From: Membranipora membranacea
Taxonomy: Eukaryota; Bryozoa; Gymnolaemata; Cheilostomatida; Membraniporidae
Direction: 5' to 3'
Assembly (NCBI GenBank): GCA_914767715.1
Contig: OU612067.1
Coordinates: 32,340,162 to 32,404,161 of the forward strand
Length of the DNA stretch: 64,000 nt
Shown: in pieces, positions 51,473-64,000 of the stretch
How positions within the stretch are numbered: the first letter of the stretch is position 1
Layout of the letters: each line of letters opens with the position of its first letter
The notes under the pieces: generated by a model
The model's database searches: none
Told to the model about the DNA's origin: nothing
What the model saw: only the letters and a program-made list of their open reading frames with translations
Translations under genes and position numbers: made by a program

Positions 51473-54400
51473 TCAGCATTCAACCTGTGATGTGTAGTGA
51501 ATATATTCATCCGTGTTAAGATCTTCATTGAAATCTGTTTTAGCTATTTTGTAGGTAATCCAGTCAGAGGACACAACATCATTGAGTTCACATGTACCGG
51601 TAGATCTGATGTAGTTTAGTGACAGACAGTCTGGATGCTTCGCACATTCATTAACACATTGTTTCATTGTCTCTGATGATAGAGTGGTGATCACATGATT
51701 GGTGAGATGAGCTCCTGATCTCTTACACATAGTCATACTCTGGATATGTGGATAGGATAGTTTATCTGTGTATCCCCGATGATTAAATACTGAAAGAAAA
51801 AAGATAATATGTCACAGTGTCCAACTAGGGTATAAGAAAATCTATCCTCTGATTAGTTCTTGACTTGAGGTCAGATTTATTACTGCTTGTATATCTATAT
51901 AAATGAGGAACATTGCATTTTAATGAGGGTGTCCCTGTTTATGACAAAACAGAGATTTGACTGCCCCTAAAGAGTGACGCAAGTTGTCTGGAATCCTTGT
52001 ACTTGAGAGTGTGGTAGTGTTCCTCGTACTTGACAGTGTGGTAGTGATCCTTGAAAACTAGAATGAATCCTAGAGGTGAAGCCATGTAGACATAGCTAGT
52101 AAAGACTGGATAAAGTAAAGCAGGTTTAGTTTCAGTTTAGTAGATTCAGCATTGGGATCACATGACCAATAGACCATAGAATCAAATTGGACAACTCTTA
52201 CTACAATCCGAACTCACAACTATTGTAATTTATTTTCGAGTTGCCCTCTCAGTCAGCTTCCATGATGATAAACTTTCATTCATAAGATTTTAGTGATCGA
52301 CCACCCAAGGTATCGTTTCTTCCTAAACATTTAATCAGGTCATTTGAGGTTTGGTATTGGATGACTCAAAAATTGAGCAAATTCTTTATGATCAATGAGT
52401 GTGAAATCTGTAATCTCCTTTAAAAGGATTCATTGAAGCTTTGCATGCCCCAATTCATATTATGATTATCCAATAAGATCATATAGAAAATAAGTAAAAT
52501 TGAGTTTGAATCATCAGGTGTATTATTTATAATAAGTTTATGGAATGTGAAATGCCAAAAAAAAGGGAAAACAAAAATAGAAAGTAAACCTACCTTCTCT
52601 GCATGTGATATTTTCTTCTGTCAACTCAGCTGGTCCCAAAATAACCATATCAGACATTGATAAAAGGTTTCCTCTTGTATTACAATCAATCTCCTGAATC
52701 TGCTCCAAAGTTAACTCATAATCCCACATATTAAACAGAGCTACTCGGCCCTCCATCGTCTGAGAAGCGCTGAAACCGCCCACTGAAAAAGAAGACTGGA
52801 GTGATTACATAAAATCTGATTAAGCTATTCTGTCAAGTTAAAACTTTTGTTATAATTGACTCTTTCAAAAATTCAAAAATTACATGATTAATTAGAGTAA
52901 AGAATATAAATTGCAATACAATTTTAGAAAAAAATTAGTTAATTTCTCAAATAATTCAACTACTTCATAGCTCCACACTCAACTCTAGATGAAGGATTTG
53001 GTATTAAAATGTTAGCTTCTGTTCATTTCTACTTAATCTATAACTGTTTCAAATCCAGTTCTTGCAGATCACTTAATTGTTCATCAAGTCATAATTTTTG
53101 TTTTGTTGATAGTGTGTAGTAAACCTAGCTTAAGCATGACCGATAACACTTTCACTGTTGGGTGGGACTTATACGGCAGCGGTCATGGCATTTGAACCGC
53201 TAAGGGTCATGATATCTACTGCTGTATATATCACTAGTCTAACACTTGTCGATGTAACTGACCTATGTTATCCTGTTCCTGTAACAAGACTAAGTTTCCT
53301 CCTGAGCGAACTGTTGTTGAATCAACATCCGCAGCTTTCCACATCTCCAACTCCATCATATTATTCAGTTTTGAAGCATACCACTGCAACACAGGAGGCA
53401 TATATGCTGATGATAAGCAGTCTTCAAACATCATGACATTTTCTTGTTGAAAAACCCAGCCATGTTAATGCGAGGGTAATCCGTCAATATGATCATCAAC
53501 ACTGAGATTCAATGCGTCTCTGCACTATGACTTACTTACCCTGAACTGACCATCAGCTTTCCAAGTGAAGCAGTGCTGATGCCAGCCAAGAAGTCTTTCA
53601 TCATTCACCTCAGAGCTCTCAGCTGTAAGTTGGGTTGTTCTGGATTGTATCCTCAGCTCTAATTGCTGAGACACAAAGAATCCGATCAGCACTTCATTGT
53701 AGTTGGCTGTCAACAAGCATTAAACATAAAAGAGAAAACCTCAGTGAAGTATTCTTAGATAATTATGGAGTTGAGTTACATGCAAACATTCATTTTGTGT
53801 GAATTTACACAAACTTGGAGCGTTAGACTATCTAGAGGCTGAGGGCCTCACAATGAGTCAGTTTGATATTCGTGTCATGTTATGCAATATGAGCTCTATG
53901 TGAACTGAGAGGCATTTACTATGGATGGAACAGCACTGGCTCAGCTTGAGGTCATGGAAACACAGTGAATGATAGCTCGCTTGGTATGCTCATTGATTCT
54001 TGACTGACAGCAATTGATTTTGATAGTTTTGACACAGTTTTACCTGATGTCGAAATTGATATCCACCAGTCGTGAATCCTACTATCATCGTCAGGCAGGC
54101 CATAGTACCACATGTATATGGTAAACTCACTCAGTTCTGGTAATCCTGTCGCGTATAGTGCAGTATCTGTTCTCTTCTCCTGTGTGTATACAGGTACTGA
54201 AACCCCTGTAATTGATATTTCCGTGGCAATCGTCACTGGCACATTGTCCTAGCCAAACCGCCTTCAGGTATTTAAAGGTACCAACTAAGCATAAGAATAA
54301 GTGATAAACATACCACAGATAGAAACTGAAAGGATCTTGCAAAAAAAATTCAAAAACCTCAAAACGGTTCATCTTCAAACCTCCCTCAGGTATTCAACGA

Positions 54401-54480
54401 TGATGATAAGTATTAGTGATAAACTTACCACTGATAGAAGCTGTAATACTCAAAAAAAGTACAGCCGTATATATTGTCAT
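51473..54480 (-). CDS. Secreted pentraxin-PAN protein, copy B (6 exons)
   Basis: Exons in gene order: 54429-54480, 54044-54205, 53540-53706, 53263-53383, 52594-52782 and 51473-51789; 1008 bp, 335 residues, in frame. Exon 1 starts MTIYTAVLFLSITASIS, a signal peptide unlike those of A and C. The pentraxin-type domain shows EFTIYMWYYGLPDDD, LLGWHQHCFTWKADGQFRV, NLVLLQEQDNIG (QEQD resembles the calcium-binding GQEQD of vertebrate pentraxins) and MWDYELTLEQIQEIDC. The PAN domain has Cys at TMC, QCVNEC, HPDCLSLNY and CEL. Exon 4 is 9 bp shorter than in A and C. Just 5' of the split, part of the signal-exon region is duplicated (54254-54455). Confidence 0.8.
51935..52090. repeat. Dispersed repeat, related in reverse to 35540-35685
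   Basis: See the partner. This copy lies in the last intron of pentraxin-PAN copy B and contains a short tandem doubling of a GTACTTGA.AGTGTGGTAGTG unit. Confidence 0.65.
54254..54455. repeat. Partial tandem duplication of the copy B signal exon
   Basis: The 3' end of the signal exon with its donor (GTGATAAACTTACCACTGATAG on plus, near 54,416) recurs at about 54,300 as GTGATAAACATACCACAGATAG. The upstream CAGGTATT also recurs. The inner copy lacks an ATG and looks decayed. Confidence 0.6.
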
Positions 54481-55227
54481 ATTTATGATCTGAGCAGGAT
54501 AAGCAGCTTTCGCAGCTATACTATACCCTCACTCTTTAAAACCGGATTATAGTGGTAAAGTTTTCATAGGATTACCTGTTATTGATTTGAATTATCTGCA
54601 TGACATACTTTAAATAAAAACTTTAATCTATGGCCACTACAAACATTCTTTCAAACACAGAACTTGATATAATTTATTTCCGTTGCTCCAGGTGTTTAAT
54701 GGTTTTTATTGATTTGATTAATCTTCCTGACGCATACATTGTTTGCAAAGCCTTCAACATAATAAAGGTACCGGTGATTAGAGTCCATTTTTTTAGGATT
54801 CTTCTCTGCTGCCATTCTTAAGGAAACTGTAGATCTATAAAAACCAAATACTCAAACAGGATATATCACATAATATAATGTTTCGTCAGTAAAGAACTAC
54901 ATTGCCCATGATCAATGTTATCTCAGTCTAGAAATACGGTCACACCGATCCAAAATTTGCATCGATCCCAAGTTCTTTTTGACACTCTGAGCAACAGAGA
55001 TCTTAACACTCTATTAGATTTGATATAGAGTAAGATAGTATTATATATTTATTTGAACATTTGTTGTTTTTGTTTGTCTGTTCAGACACATTAAGAATTT
55101 CAATAATATGGTAATATAATTTTGTCTTTGCTTCTGTTTTTCCTGCCATTAGTTTGTTAAATGGTATCAAAATTACAACAAATCAAGTTTTTGGGTTCCT
55201 TTTGCAACATCAATTACAGCTATTGTC
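54481..55227. other. Spacer between copies B and C
   Basis: A+T-rich; holds the copy B promoter and copy C 3' end. No gene or clear repeat seen. Confidence 0.5.
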
Positions 55228-58200
55228 TCAGCATTCAACCTGTGATGTGTAGTGAATGTATTCATCCGGGTCAAGATTTTCATTGAAATCTGTTTGAGCT
55301 ATTTTGTAGGTCATCCAATCAGAGGACACAACGTCATTGAGTTCACATGTACCGGTAGATCTGATGTAGTTTAGTGACAGACAGTATGGATGCTTCACAC
55401 AGTTATTAACACATTGTTTGATTGTCTCTGATGATAGAGTGGTGATCATGTGATTGATGAGGTGAGCTCCTGATATCTTACACATTGTCATACTCTGGCT
55501 ACGTGGATAGGACAGTTTATCTGTGTATCCCTGATGGTTATAAGCTAGAAGAAATGAGTAAAAAATGTTTGTTAAAATGTTGGCTAAAATCGCAAGGGGG
55601 AGTCACTCACAACATCGTGGCGACGAATGAGTGTGTGCCTTAAGGGCAAGGCTGCAATGTCTGCGCCAATTTGTTCTCAGTTCGTAGGCAAGTCAGAGCA
55701 CACCTGGGGGTTCAACAACCCCCAGTAGTCAGTGGAATGCAGTGGGATTCAAACCCACGACCTTCAACACTTGCATGCTGAAGACCTGGCGCTCTAACCA
55801 CTGAGCCACCTCCTACTCTGATAGTAGGATATCCAGTTGAAGCTTAAGAAAGTGTACCTCTGAATTGGGATGTTGTGTAGCATAAGTGACAAGTAAAGCC
55901 CATTCGATAATTATTAAAAGGAATTGTTCAATGACTGAGTTAACAATGCAAAGAGATGAAAAAGTAAACCTACCTTCTCTGCATGTGATATTTTCTTCTG
56001 TAAACTCAGCTGGTCCCTTAACAACCATATCAGACATTGATAAAAGGTTTCCTGTTGTATTACAATCAATCTCCTGAATCTGCTCCAAAGTTAACTCATA
56101 ATCCCACATATTAAACAGAGCTACTTTGCCCTCAGTTGTCTGATGTCCTGCGAAACCGCCCACTGAAAAAGATATCGATAATTATTGTATTGGCAGAGCT
56201 TTCTCCAAGATCTTATAACGTCACTCTGCGAATACTTCTGTAGCTGAAATTGATGGCAATTTTCATGAGTCAAATTCTGTTGTGATGAAATGCAGAAGTT
56301 TATGAGATTTGCATATTGATGATTGATGATCTGCAAAATTGCCATCTAAAGACCTGAGGACATGAGTGCAATTGTTGATCTTTCCAATATGCGTTATGAA
56401 TGCCCTGCCAAGCTCACAATTTTCATTGATGTTTGACTGTTTACCCTTAAAATAAGTAGATGATCTGATTCCCAGTATTGAAGCAATGGTCACCTGGTAG
56501 GTGACATCACCATGCACATGTATTTGTTAAATTATCATAATTATTCATTTGTTCTCCTTGCAAATCCTTCTTTCAATTGTGATTTGTGAAACTCAGCTTT
56601 TCACATTTTTCATCTGGTATACCTTATTAATTATGGATTTTGTATGGATATCATTGTTTATATCAGAACATCACCCTACACATTACCAACACACACTGAC
56701 CAGATAAAAATGCCTTGACTCATGTCAAGAAAGGAGGGAATTCAAACTCCAGGCAATTATTTTTGATAAGAGAACATTCCCAAATACAGAGACTACTATG
56801 TATTATGTATAATTGCTACAGATTTTCTTTACTGTCAATAACCGACCTGAATATCAAAATATCATATACCGTTGGTAAGCTTCCAAGCTACTGAATATTA
56901 ATACCCGAACAAAAACTTAATTTCATGACGATGTGTCAAATTATAATTAAATAAATACAAATCGCATAAGTGTATTTGTGTAGCCAAATTATAATCCTTT
57001 TTTTAAAGAGTAAATGGCACTTGCAGTTGCTGAGAGAGAATTGAGTCAGTTCAGCATAATCTCAAAAAAATCAAACTTTTCTAAAGCTATTGTTTAGACT
57101 GAAATCAATCCAACAATCCAAAACAAAGTATCAAGTATCCCATCGCATTTCCGAATTTCAGGGTTGTTTAGCCTTCTACGAGGATATGACAATTTACTTT
57201 GTTTGTTGCCACAAATAATCATGTGACCATTGTCTATTGAGTTGTGGGAATTCTAAAACTACCAGTCCTTTTATTGATTGCCCTGAATCTGAGAATTAAA
57301 AAAGACAATTTTTATATGGATAAACTCACTTTCTCTGCAGAAAGGGGTAACTTCCTATAGACCCAAACATAAAAACCATCCCAAATTAATAGAGGGGTTA
57401 CTGTCCTCAGTGGGTCAAATATCCGACACAATCGGTTTTCTTAGAAACAAAATCAAAGTTGCGTTCCAAAATTTCGGACCCATTGTAATGCTGCTGAATA
57501 CCAGCTTATCACAGTAATTTCACATTTCCATCGCCTTAAATTGTTAAAAAATCAAGCACTGCCCAGTCAATTACGTAAACAAATAGTCAAATAGTCACTT
57601 ATCCTTATTCATGATATCTACTGCTCCACTTTCTACTTGTTAGTGTGACTGAACGCCATGATTACTTTTTTTGCGTGACTAACCTATGCCATCCTGTTCC
57701 TGGAACAAGACTAAATTGCCTCCAGAGTTTCCAGAGCCTATCGTTCCTGAGCCAACATCCGCAGCTTTCCACAGCTCCATCTCAATTGTATTATTCAGCT
57801 CTGAAGTATACCACTGCAACACATATTAACATATCTTTGAAAAATACAACCATCGTATCTGAAGGATATGATATTAACTGGCACGACTGAAATAAAATCT
57901 GGCTTTGTGCTGTGAAAAACTTACCCTGAACTGACCATCTGCTTTCCAAGTGAAGCAGTGCTGATGCCAGCCAAGAAGTCTTTCATTGTTAACCTCAGAG
58001 CTCTCAGCTGTGAGTTTTGTTGTTTGAGAATTTAACCTCAGCTCTAATCTGTGAGAGTCAGCAAAGCCTAACATCACCGCATTGAAGTTGGCTGTCAATA
58101 AAATGTTTAACATTCAGGAAACTTTAATCTCCAGCTGGTTTTGAAACCTTAGGGTCACTCAGGACAATGTATATATAGCTAGCCTGGGTGTTAATCACAA

Positions 58201-58945
58201 CAGGAAGAGAGACAAATACTTAACATTAAATTGTTACTTCAATGTGGAAACTCAATTCAGTCATGTGCCCTCACACTTGCAACTTCAATATCATACTTAT
58301 ATGAATTTTCAGATAGTTGTTTGTCTTCCAAAAGTTTTTTTAAGACGAAATAAAACTTATTGTAATTCAATTCAATTTAAATAGGCAGAAATCCCTCATT
58401 TTGAGCTTTCATTGATTAGCAGATAAGATGCTCAGACTATAGTATTGTAAAGAACGGTATAAGAGAAGTATGATTTCCCCTTTAATCTTTCATCATTTTG
58501 TGACTTGATTGAATTGATTGAATAGCTAAGTGACTTATGACATTATACCATGCAATGGAAAGGACTTTACCTGATGTTGAGATTGTTATCCACCAGTCAT
58601 CAGCTCTACCATCATCGTCAGGTACACCATAGTACCACATGTATATGGTAAACTCACTCAGATCTGGTAAGCCTGTTGCATACAGTGCAGTATCGGTTCT
58701 CCTCTCCTGTGTGTATACAGGTACCGAGGTCGCTTCAACTAAGATTATCAAAAGTCAAAGTGATACTTTAACTACCATATTTAAAGGGCATATTAGCATT
58801 TTCCACAATAAATTGCTCATGTCAATGAATACATTCCCGAGCTCTAGGGTATTTTATAGCTTCAAGAAAGGTATGTAATAGCTATACCCTTACCTTCATT
58901 GAGAGACATGATAGCCAATATCAGAGAAGCCATGCATAATATCAT
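55228..58945 (-). CDS. Secreted pentraxin-PAN protein, copy C (6 exons)
   Basis: Exons in gene order: 58894-58945, 58571-58738, 57925-58091, 57684-57813, 55974-56162 and 55228-55544; 1023 bp, 340 residues, in frame. The signal peptide starts MILCMASLILAIMSLNE, resembling copy A. The pentraxin part has EFTIYMWYYGVPDDDGR, LLGWHQHCFTWKADGQFRV, NLVLFQEQDGIG and MWDYELTLEQIQEIDC. The PAN part has the same Cys pattern as A and B (TMC, QCVNNC, HPYCLSLNY, CEL). The donor after exon 4 reads GTTAGT. A tRNA-derived SINE sits in the last intron. Like its siblings it should be secreted, perhaps as a lectin-like recognition protein; ligand unknown. Confidence 0.8.
55612..55815 (-). mobile_element. tRNA-derived SINE
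   Basis: On minus, GGTGGCTCAGTGGTTAGAGC (55788-55808) is an A box region and GGTCGTGGGTTTGAATCCCA near 55,750-55,770 is a B box; together they form a tRNA-like head with an ACT..-type tail. A further ~130 bp of tail ends at about 55,612. It lies in the last intron of copy C. A free tRNA gene is less likely because of the long tail and odd anticodon arm. Confidence 0.7.
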
Positions 58946-61900
58946 TATTGAGATCAGTGCTGGATTACCAGCTTCTGCATCTGCAGTCTAACTGACACTT
59001 TTGAAAAGCTGATTAAGTGGGCATCGGTCTTTATAGAATTTGTGTGGTACAACATTACTTCTAGTGCATTTCAATTTGGACATTTACCAATGCATTTAAG
59101 AACTAAATATCTCAATTTCCTTATATTGTTTACATACCTATGTGCGTAGGTGCTTTGAATTAACCTTTTAATTCTAAATCACTATTACGATCCTTTCATA
59201 TTAAAATCTATATATATATATAATTTCCTTTGTTTATGATCGCTTTGGATTGTATGAACAGAGTAACAAAGTTTAACGTTATTTATTGATTTGATTATTC
59301 TACATAATGCGATAGTTTTTTACAATGCCAAGACATAATAAAGGTACCAGTCATCAGATTTACGTTATCAGGATTCTGATCTAATGCTGCCAGCTGCCAT
59401 TCCATATAAAACTATCGATCTGTAATAACTTAACTCAAAAACAGGATATATCACCTTATTTAAAGTTTTGACAGTAAAATATTATGGAAACAATGTGAAT
59501 CAGCCACAGACATAATGATTAGAGTTCCACAATCAGAATTCTGAAAAAATCTGCCTGCTCCCATTCCTGGTAACGTTGTATGCCTTTAATTATTTGGAAC
59601 TCAAAATACTTTATATTACAAGATGTAAGGGTTTTGTCAGTAAAAACATCTTCACAAAATGTAAATCGGATGCTCAAAAACATAAGTTACAGCCAATGCT
59701 TTAGAATTTTCAAACATAAGCCAGTAACAACACTGTTCTTGAGAATTTTCAAGTTTTTTCTATCAGAGTTATCTTCACATGTCAGGAGTAAAGACGCTTC
59801 CCATCGGCTATAATGTCAAACCAGGGACACAACCCTCCCTGGCCAAACTTTCAAATAATAATGGCCATTTATACTTCGTATAAGAAATATTCTACTGGAA
59901 GTATTTAATTACGGTTTCATTGTTTATTTTTTGCCACAAAGCTCAAATCTTTATCTTTGTCTGAGATTGATTGTTGTCGAATGGCCCTACTATTCTAGAC
60001 ATGAATGTCTATGTTTCCACATACAGGCTTATATAAAATAAGCCATAGTAGTAGTATTTAGTTAGCCGCCATAATGTTTTTCTAAAAGAAATCTTTCTTT
60101 GATTTGGAGCTTCTTACTGTGCATCATGAATGCTTTCTTTCCATCTTTCTAAGCAAAGACGGCGGCAATATATTGCTAAGTTTTCCCCTCACACAGGCAA
60201 GATAGCATCTTAGCATGAAGTAACTAGAAGTTAATGAAATCAACATTAGGTCATCACACCAAATTTCTACTGATAGTACCCGAACTAAGTTGATTTATTC
60301 ACTCTCTTTCGGTCAGGGATATTGTACGATATATTTGTACATCATCCAGGTTCTATTTACGAGGTCAGGAGAGAAGAAATCCAACTTATTGTTTTACTTG
60401 ATTCACTACATTTTATTTTAACCAACCTGGTGAGACGATTGTGTGTAAGATACAGCAAACTGTGATACGAAAATACAACAGTCTTTTATCCAATAGGTGT
60501 GTTGGCTTTAAGTTTGTTTCCAAAAGGCTGACGGACCATGGACCCCAGCGCTTTTATAGTAGCTACTCCAGGCCAGACACATCAACTGTACATTAGTTAT
60601 TTTTACGATTATAAAAATTCACTTTAAAAATAACGTGTTCTTGTCACTGGAAACCACCATTTATTCAGTGCCATAACCAAGGGAAGTTCAATCGTTCAAT
60701 TTCGAAAACATTGGAAACTACATTAGCATTTATCCAAGTTCACATCATTCAATTATAAAACCATAGGAAAATGAATTATTTGAGCCCCGCTGTCTCTACT
60801 TTAGCATCCCCTGGTCCTTGACGAGGTCATCTGATTTAAATGTTACAACATTATGCAATTTCCTAGCCAAAATGCTTCCTCTACCACTCATGAAAGCAAC
60901 AGTATTTTTTGCCAGTTCTAATTACTGACAAAAGTCAAATACAGATGAAATATCACCACAACTAAATGAAGATGAACTGAACACTGAAACATGCATTCAT
61001 ATCAAAGCTTGATTCTAAACAAATAATGTGTATCTGTCAAATAAATTCAATAAATTGTTTTAAGTTATCATTATGTTTGATCGAAAATAGAATAACTTGA
61101 CAGCAATAAAATGATGGTGGAATAAGTGAGATCTGGCTTATACAGAATGAGAAGCTGTTGGTCTGCTGCTATCACCAAATGGTTATAGTGAGCTGACCAT
61201 ACAATGCTAGCCTGGAAATACAGGACTGCCTTTATGTAAACTTGGTCAGTCATGTGTGTACCGATCCTCTGTTCCTCCACGGTTGCCCCCTATCCCATAG
61301 CCAATAGGTGCCAGGTGCCTTTGCTCCATAATTGTAGCAAACTTCCTAGCTCTCATATTGTACTCAGACTTCAACCTTGACTACTGCAAGGTTACCACTA
61401 CTGCCTGAGCCCTGTACCGGTCCACAGACAACCCCCTCCTGTCACCTAGTTGCTAATAGCCCCACCATCAAGATGACGATTTCGAAACTAGGGGCCAAGT
61501 GGACATCGCCTTCACCCAATCTCATCATGGCCCCTCTCAACAAAACTTGTGTTCGTACCGCTTAGTTGGTGCAGTGCATCAGTTGGTCCTGGTATTTTAC
61601 CAGTCTGGAGACATGAGAGACTTCCAGTGTGAGAAATGAACTAATCTGGAAATAGAAAATACGATTGTAAACTAGAATAAAACCAGTTTGTTCAAATGTT
61701 AACTCTAAACACAAATATAGAACTTTAGCCAAAGCCAAACAACAACAACGCCTAAGTGCAATAAAACTCACCTCATTATCACAAGGTATTCACCCAGAAT
61801 CCATGAGTGCCATGTTGCATAAAATTTAGTTTACCCGGTTATACATAGCCATGTCACAGGCTACTTTTTTTGTGGTCGCATGATAAGGCTAGGTTATATA

Positions 61901-62004
61901 ATATCACCTCTAATTCTTGAGCGACATGACCTAGTTCACCACTCAGATGGTTATCACCCCATATTTATGAGTGTTACAAAATGGTTAAATGGTGTCTCCC
62001 CGGG
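58946..62004. other. Intergenic, no gene seen
   Basis: About 3 kb past the first exon of copy C. It must hold that gene's promoter. Short open frames here (e.g. 59580-59813, 61377-61565) show no motif. Confidence 0.5.
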
Positions 62005-62590
62005 TTCTGGAAAACGCGGAAAGGCGGAAAATCAGTTTCATCGCGGAAAAGCGTTTTCCGCGTTTTCGAAAATGCGGAAAATCGTTTTTCACCTTGAACT
62101 TCATGATGGTGCTAAAAAAACCTACTGGAAAGACATTGAGACATCACTACTGTACTATATGAGTGTTTTTGGTAAAAATCAATTGAAAAAAATAATTTTT
62201 TTGGAAAATGCGGAAAATATTTTTTTCCTCAAAAATTGATCTTAATGCATAGAAAATGAACTGTAACCCATTAAGATACCAACCCCATCTTTTAACGGCC
62301 TGAATTTCAGGTTTTTTCATTTTTGGAAAAACGCGGAAAATCGTTTTCTGCGTTTTCGAAAATGAGGAAAATCGTTTTTCTCCTTGAATTTGTTGATGAT
62401 GCTAAAAAAAACTACTGGAAAGACATTGAGACATCACTACTGTATTATATGAGTGTTTTGGGTAAAAATCAATTGAAAAAAAATTTTTTTTTTGGAAAAT
62501 GCGGAAAAATTTTTTTTCCTCAAAAATTGATCGCAACGCATAGAAAACGAACTACAACCCCATCCCCAGCTTTTAACAGCCTGATGTTTG
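62005..62590 (+). repeat. Tandem pair of ~315-bp AT-rich repeat units, forward
   Basis: Unit 1 starts at about 62,009 and unit 2 at about 62,324. Each has a GGAAAACGCGGAAAATCGTT palindrome-rich core, then CTACTGGAAAGACATTGAGA, CAATTGAAAAAA, and CCTCAAAAATTGATC. Any open frames are repeat-coded. The same units occur inverted at 63367-63836. Confidence 0.8.
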
Positions 62591-63366
62591 TAAAATCAAT
62601 CAGCAGATATTATCTTTTGTGGACGCTGGATCATAAAGTACACAATTTGCCTTCCAATGGCACTACTGTATCATTTTTATTTTCTTGAAATGCAGGTAAC
62701 TTTCAAAATGTTGAACTGAAGTTTAAATAATACTTACTTACAAAGGAAGAGACAGCATTCACCTCGCAATTGTGGTGGATCTGCTGGAGACTATTTTCTT
62801 TTGTTTACCCATCAATATAATCCAATAGAGCCAGAATGATAACCAATGCAAAGTGATCACTGATCCTGGCTGAATGTCAAGATCCTGTCATGTGTTTAAT
62901 TATGCAATATCAAATTGATAGTGAAATACTTCCAACAGTGAGCTTTACCAAGGTGCCCTCAACAAAATGTTTCAAAGCAACATCTTTCGAAATTTACATC
63001 AAAGCGGAAAACATATGATGTCCCAAAACACTGATGTAGAAACCAAGCGCAGTATATTGGAATCAAAGGAGTGAGGGCTCATGAAGGTGAAAGAAACAAA
63101 TGTGAAGTATGAAACAACTGCTCAGTAAGAACTCCCGGAAACAATAAAAAAAAACCAAACGCGAATCTCTAGTATTAGTATAGTACAGGTATAATTTTTG
63201 AGAAATTTTGTCAGATGGCCACTTATTGTATGGTTGCTGCTTGCAGCTATAAATGGTAGCGCTCAATCCTTGAATAGCTATAGAAAAGTGTATGTCGATA
63301 TCTCACGATTACTGAATCTCAATCTCATGTCATTTGGATTGTTTAAGTTTAAGTATCTTTGGTGTC
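62591..63366. other. Spacer between the two inverted repeat blocks
   Basis: A+T-rich; no coding feature recognised. Confidence 0.5.
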
Positions 63367-63836
63367 ACACACGATTTTCCGCATTTTCGAAAAGGCGAAA
63401 AACGATTTTCCGCGTTTTCCAAAAATGAAAAAACCTGAAATTCAGGCCGTTAAAAGATGGGGATGATATCTTAATGGGTTTCAGTTCATTTTCTATGCAT
63501 TGAGATCAATTTTTGAGGAAAAAAATATTTTCTGCATTTTCCAAAAAAAAATTTTTTCAATTGAATTTTACCAAAAACACTCATATAATACAGTAGTGCT
63601 GTCTCATTGTCTTTCCAGTAGTTTTTTTTTAGCATCATCATGAAATTCAAGGTGAAAATCGAATTTCCGCATTTTCGAAAACGCGGAAAACGATTTTCCA
63701 CGTTTTCCAAAAATGAAAAAACCTGAAATTCATGCCGTTAAAAGATGGGGATGGTATCTTAATGGGTTACAGCTCATTTTCTATGCATTGAGATCAATTT
63801 TTGAGGAAAAAAATATTTTCCGCATTTTCTAAAAAA
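63367..63836 (-). repeat. Inverted partner block of the repeat at 62005
   Basis: A complete unit plus a partial one in reverse orientation, with the same CGATTTTCCGCGTTTTCCAA core. With 62005-62590 it forms a large inverted arrangement around about 780 bp. Confidence 0.8.
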
Positions 63837-64000
63837 GGTGAAATATGTTGGCATGTAGGATAAAATAACTTCCATATAATACAACTCTCAAACTCTGCAA
63901 TTTTTGACAGCTTTTTAATAAGGTAGGGATAGGGAGGTTAATGTGAGCCATGATTTTTCCATATATATATCTACTTGATAAGTGTGTTAGTTAGGAAACA

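Noticed and set aside
61377-61565. 62-residue Pro/Thr-rich ORF
   Set aside because: Composition follows local DNA bias; no domain or splice context.
61880-62688. 119- and 121-residue plus-strand ORFs
   Set aside because: They lie in the tandem AT-rich repeat and are similar only because the repeat is duplicated.

Overview
The window is nuclear DNA of a multicellular animal, almost certainly an invertebrate. The genes have short exons with GT-AG introns, about 60% or more A+T, many small repeats, and animal families: aldehyde dehydrogenase, CLCA, beta-1,3-glycosyltransferase and pentraxin/PAN proteins. The sequence alone does not fix the phylum.

Layout. (1) 147-3372, plus strand: the 3' six exons of a succinate-semialdehyde dehydrogenase-like gene whose start lies before the window. 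(2) 4395-17487, plus: a 19-exon CLCA gene (991 residues by my splicing). It contains a Harbinger-like MITE in one intron and a possible two-exon minus-strand gene nested in another. (3) 19516-36267, plus: a four-exon family-31 galactosyltransferase (373 residues). Its first intron is about 14.5 kb because a 13,265-bp Polinton/Maverick, 20584-33848, sits inside it. (4) 36268-39151: intergenic DNA with foldback elements. (5) 39152-58945, minus: an array of three intact paralogues encoding secreted pentraxin-PAN proteins with identical exon order, plus remains of a fourth copy cut by a hAT-like element. (6) 58946-64000: no gene recognised, but two inverted blocks of a tandem AT-rich repeat.

The Polinton is the most notable system. 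It has long terminal inverted repeats beginning AGTAGTATGTG, a perfect 6-bp target duplication (TTTGCG), and the full virus-like set: family-B polymerase, chromodomain integrase, packaging ATPase, cysteine protease, double and single jelly-roll capsid proteins, a membrane-active-type protein, a phospholipase A2-like protein, a fibre-like protein and several small proteins. Left genes point right and right genes point left; a 21-bp minisatellite of about 21 copies lies where they converge. Integrase and ATPase are open, but polymerase, both capsid proteins, phospholipase and others carry stops or frameshifts, so the copy looks fairly recent but defective. A short motif like GTATAATAAA(T) lies directly before many of its start codons, and each terminal repeat carries the same 28-codon micro-ORF.

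Splice coordinates are read by eye, but every multi-exon model keeps one reading frame throughout.
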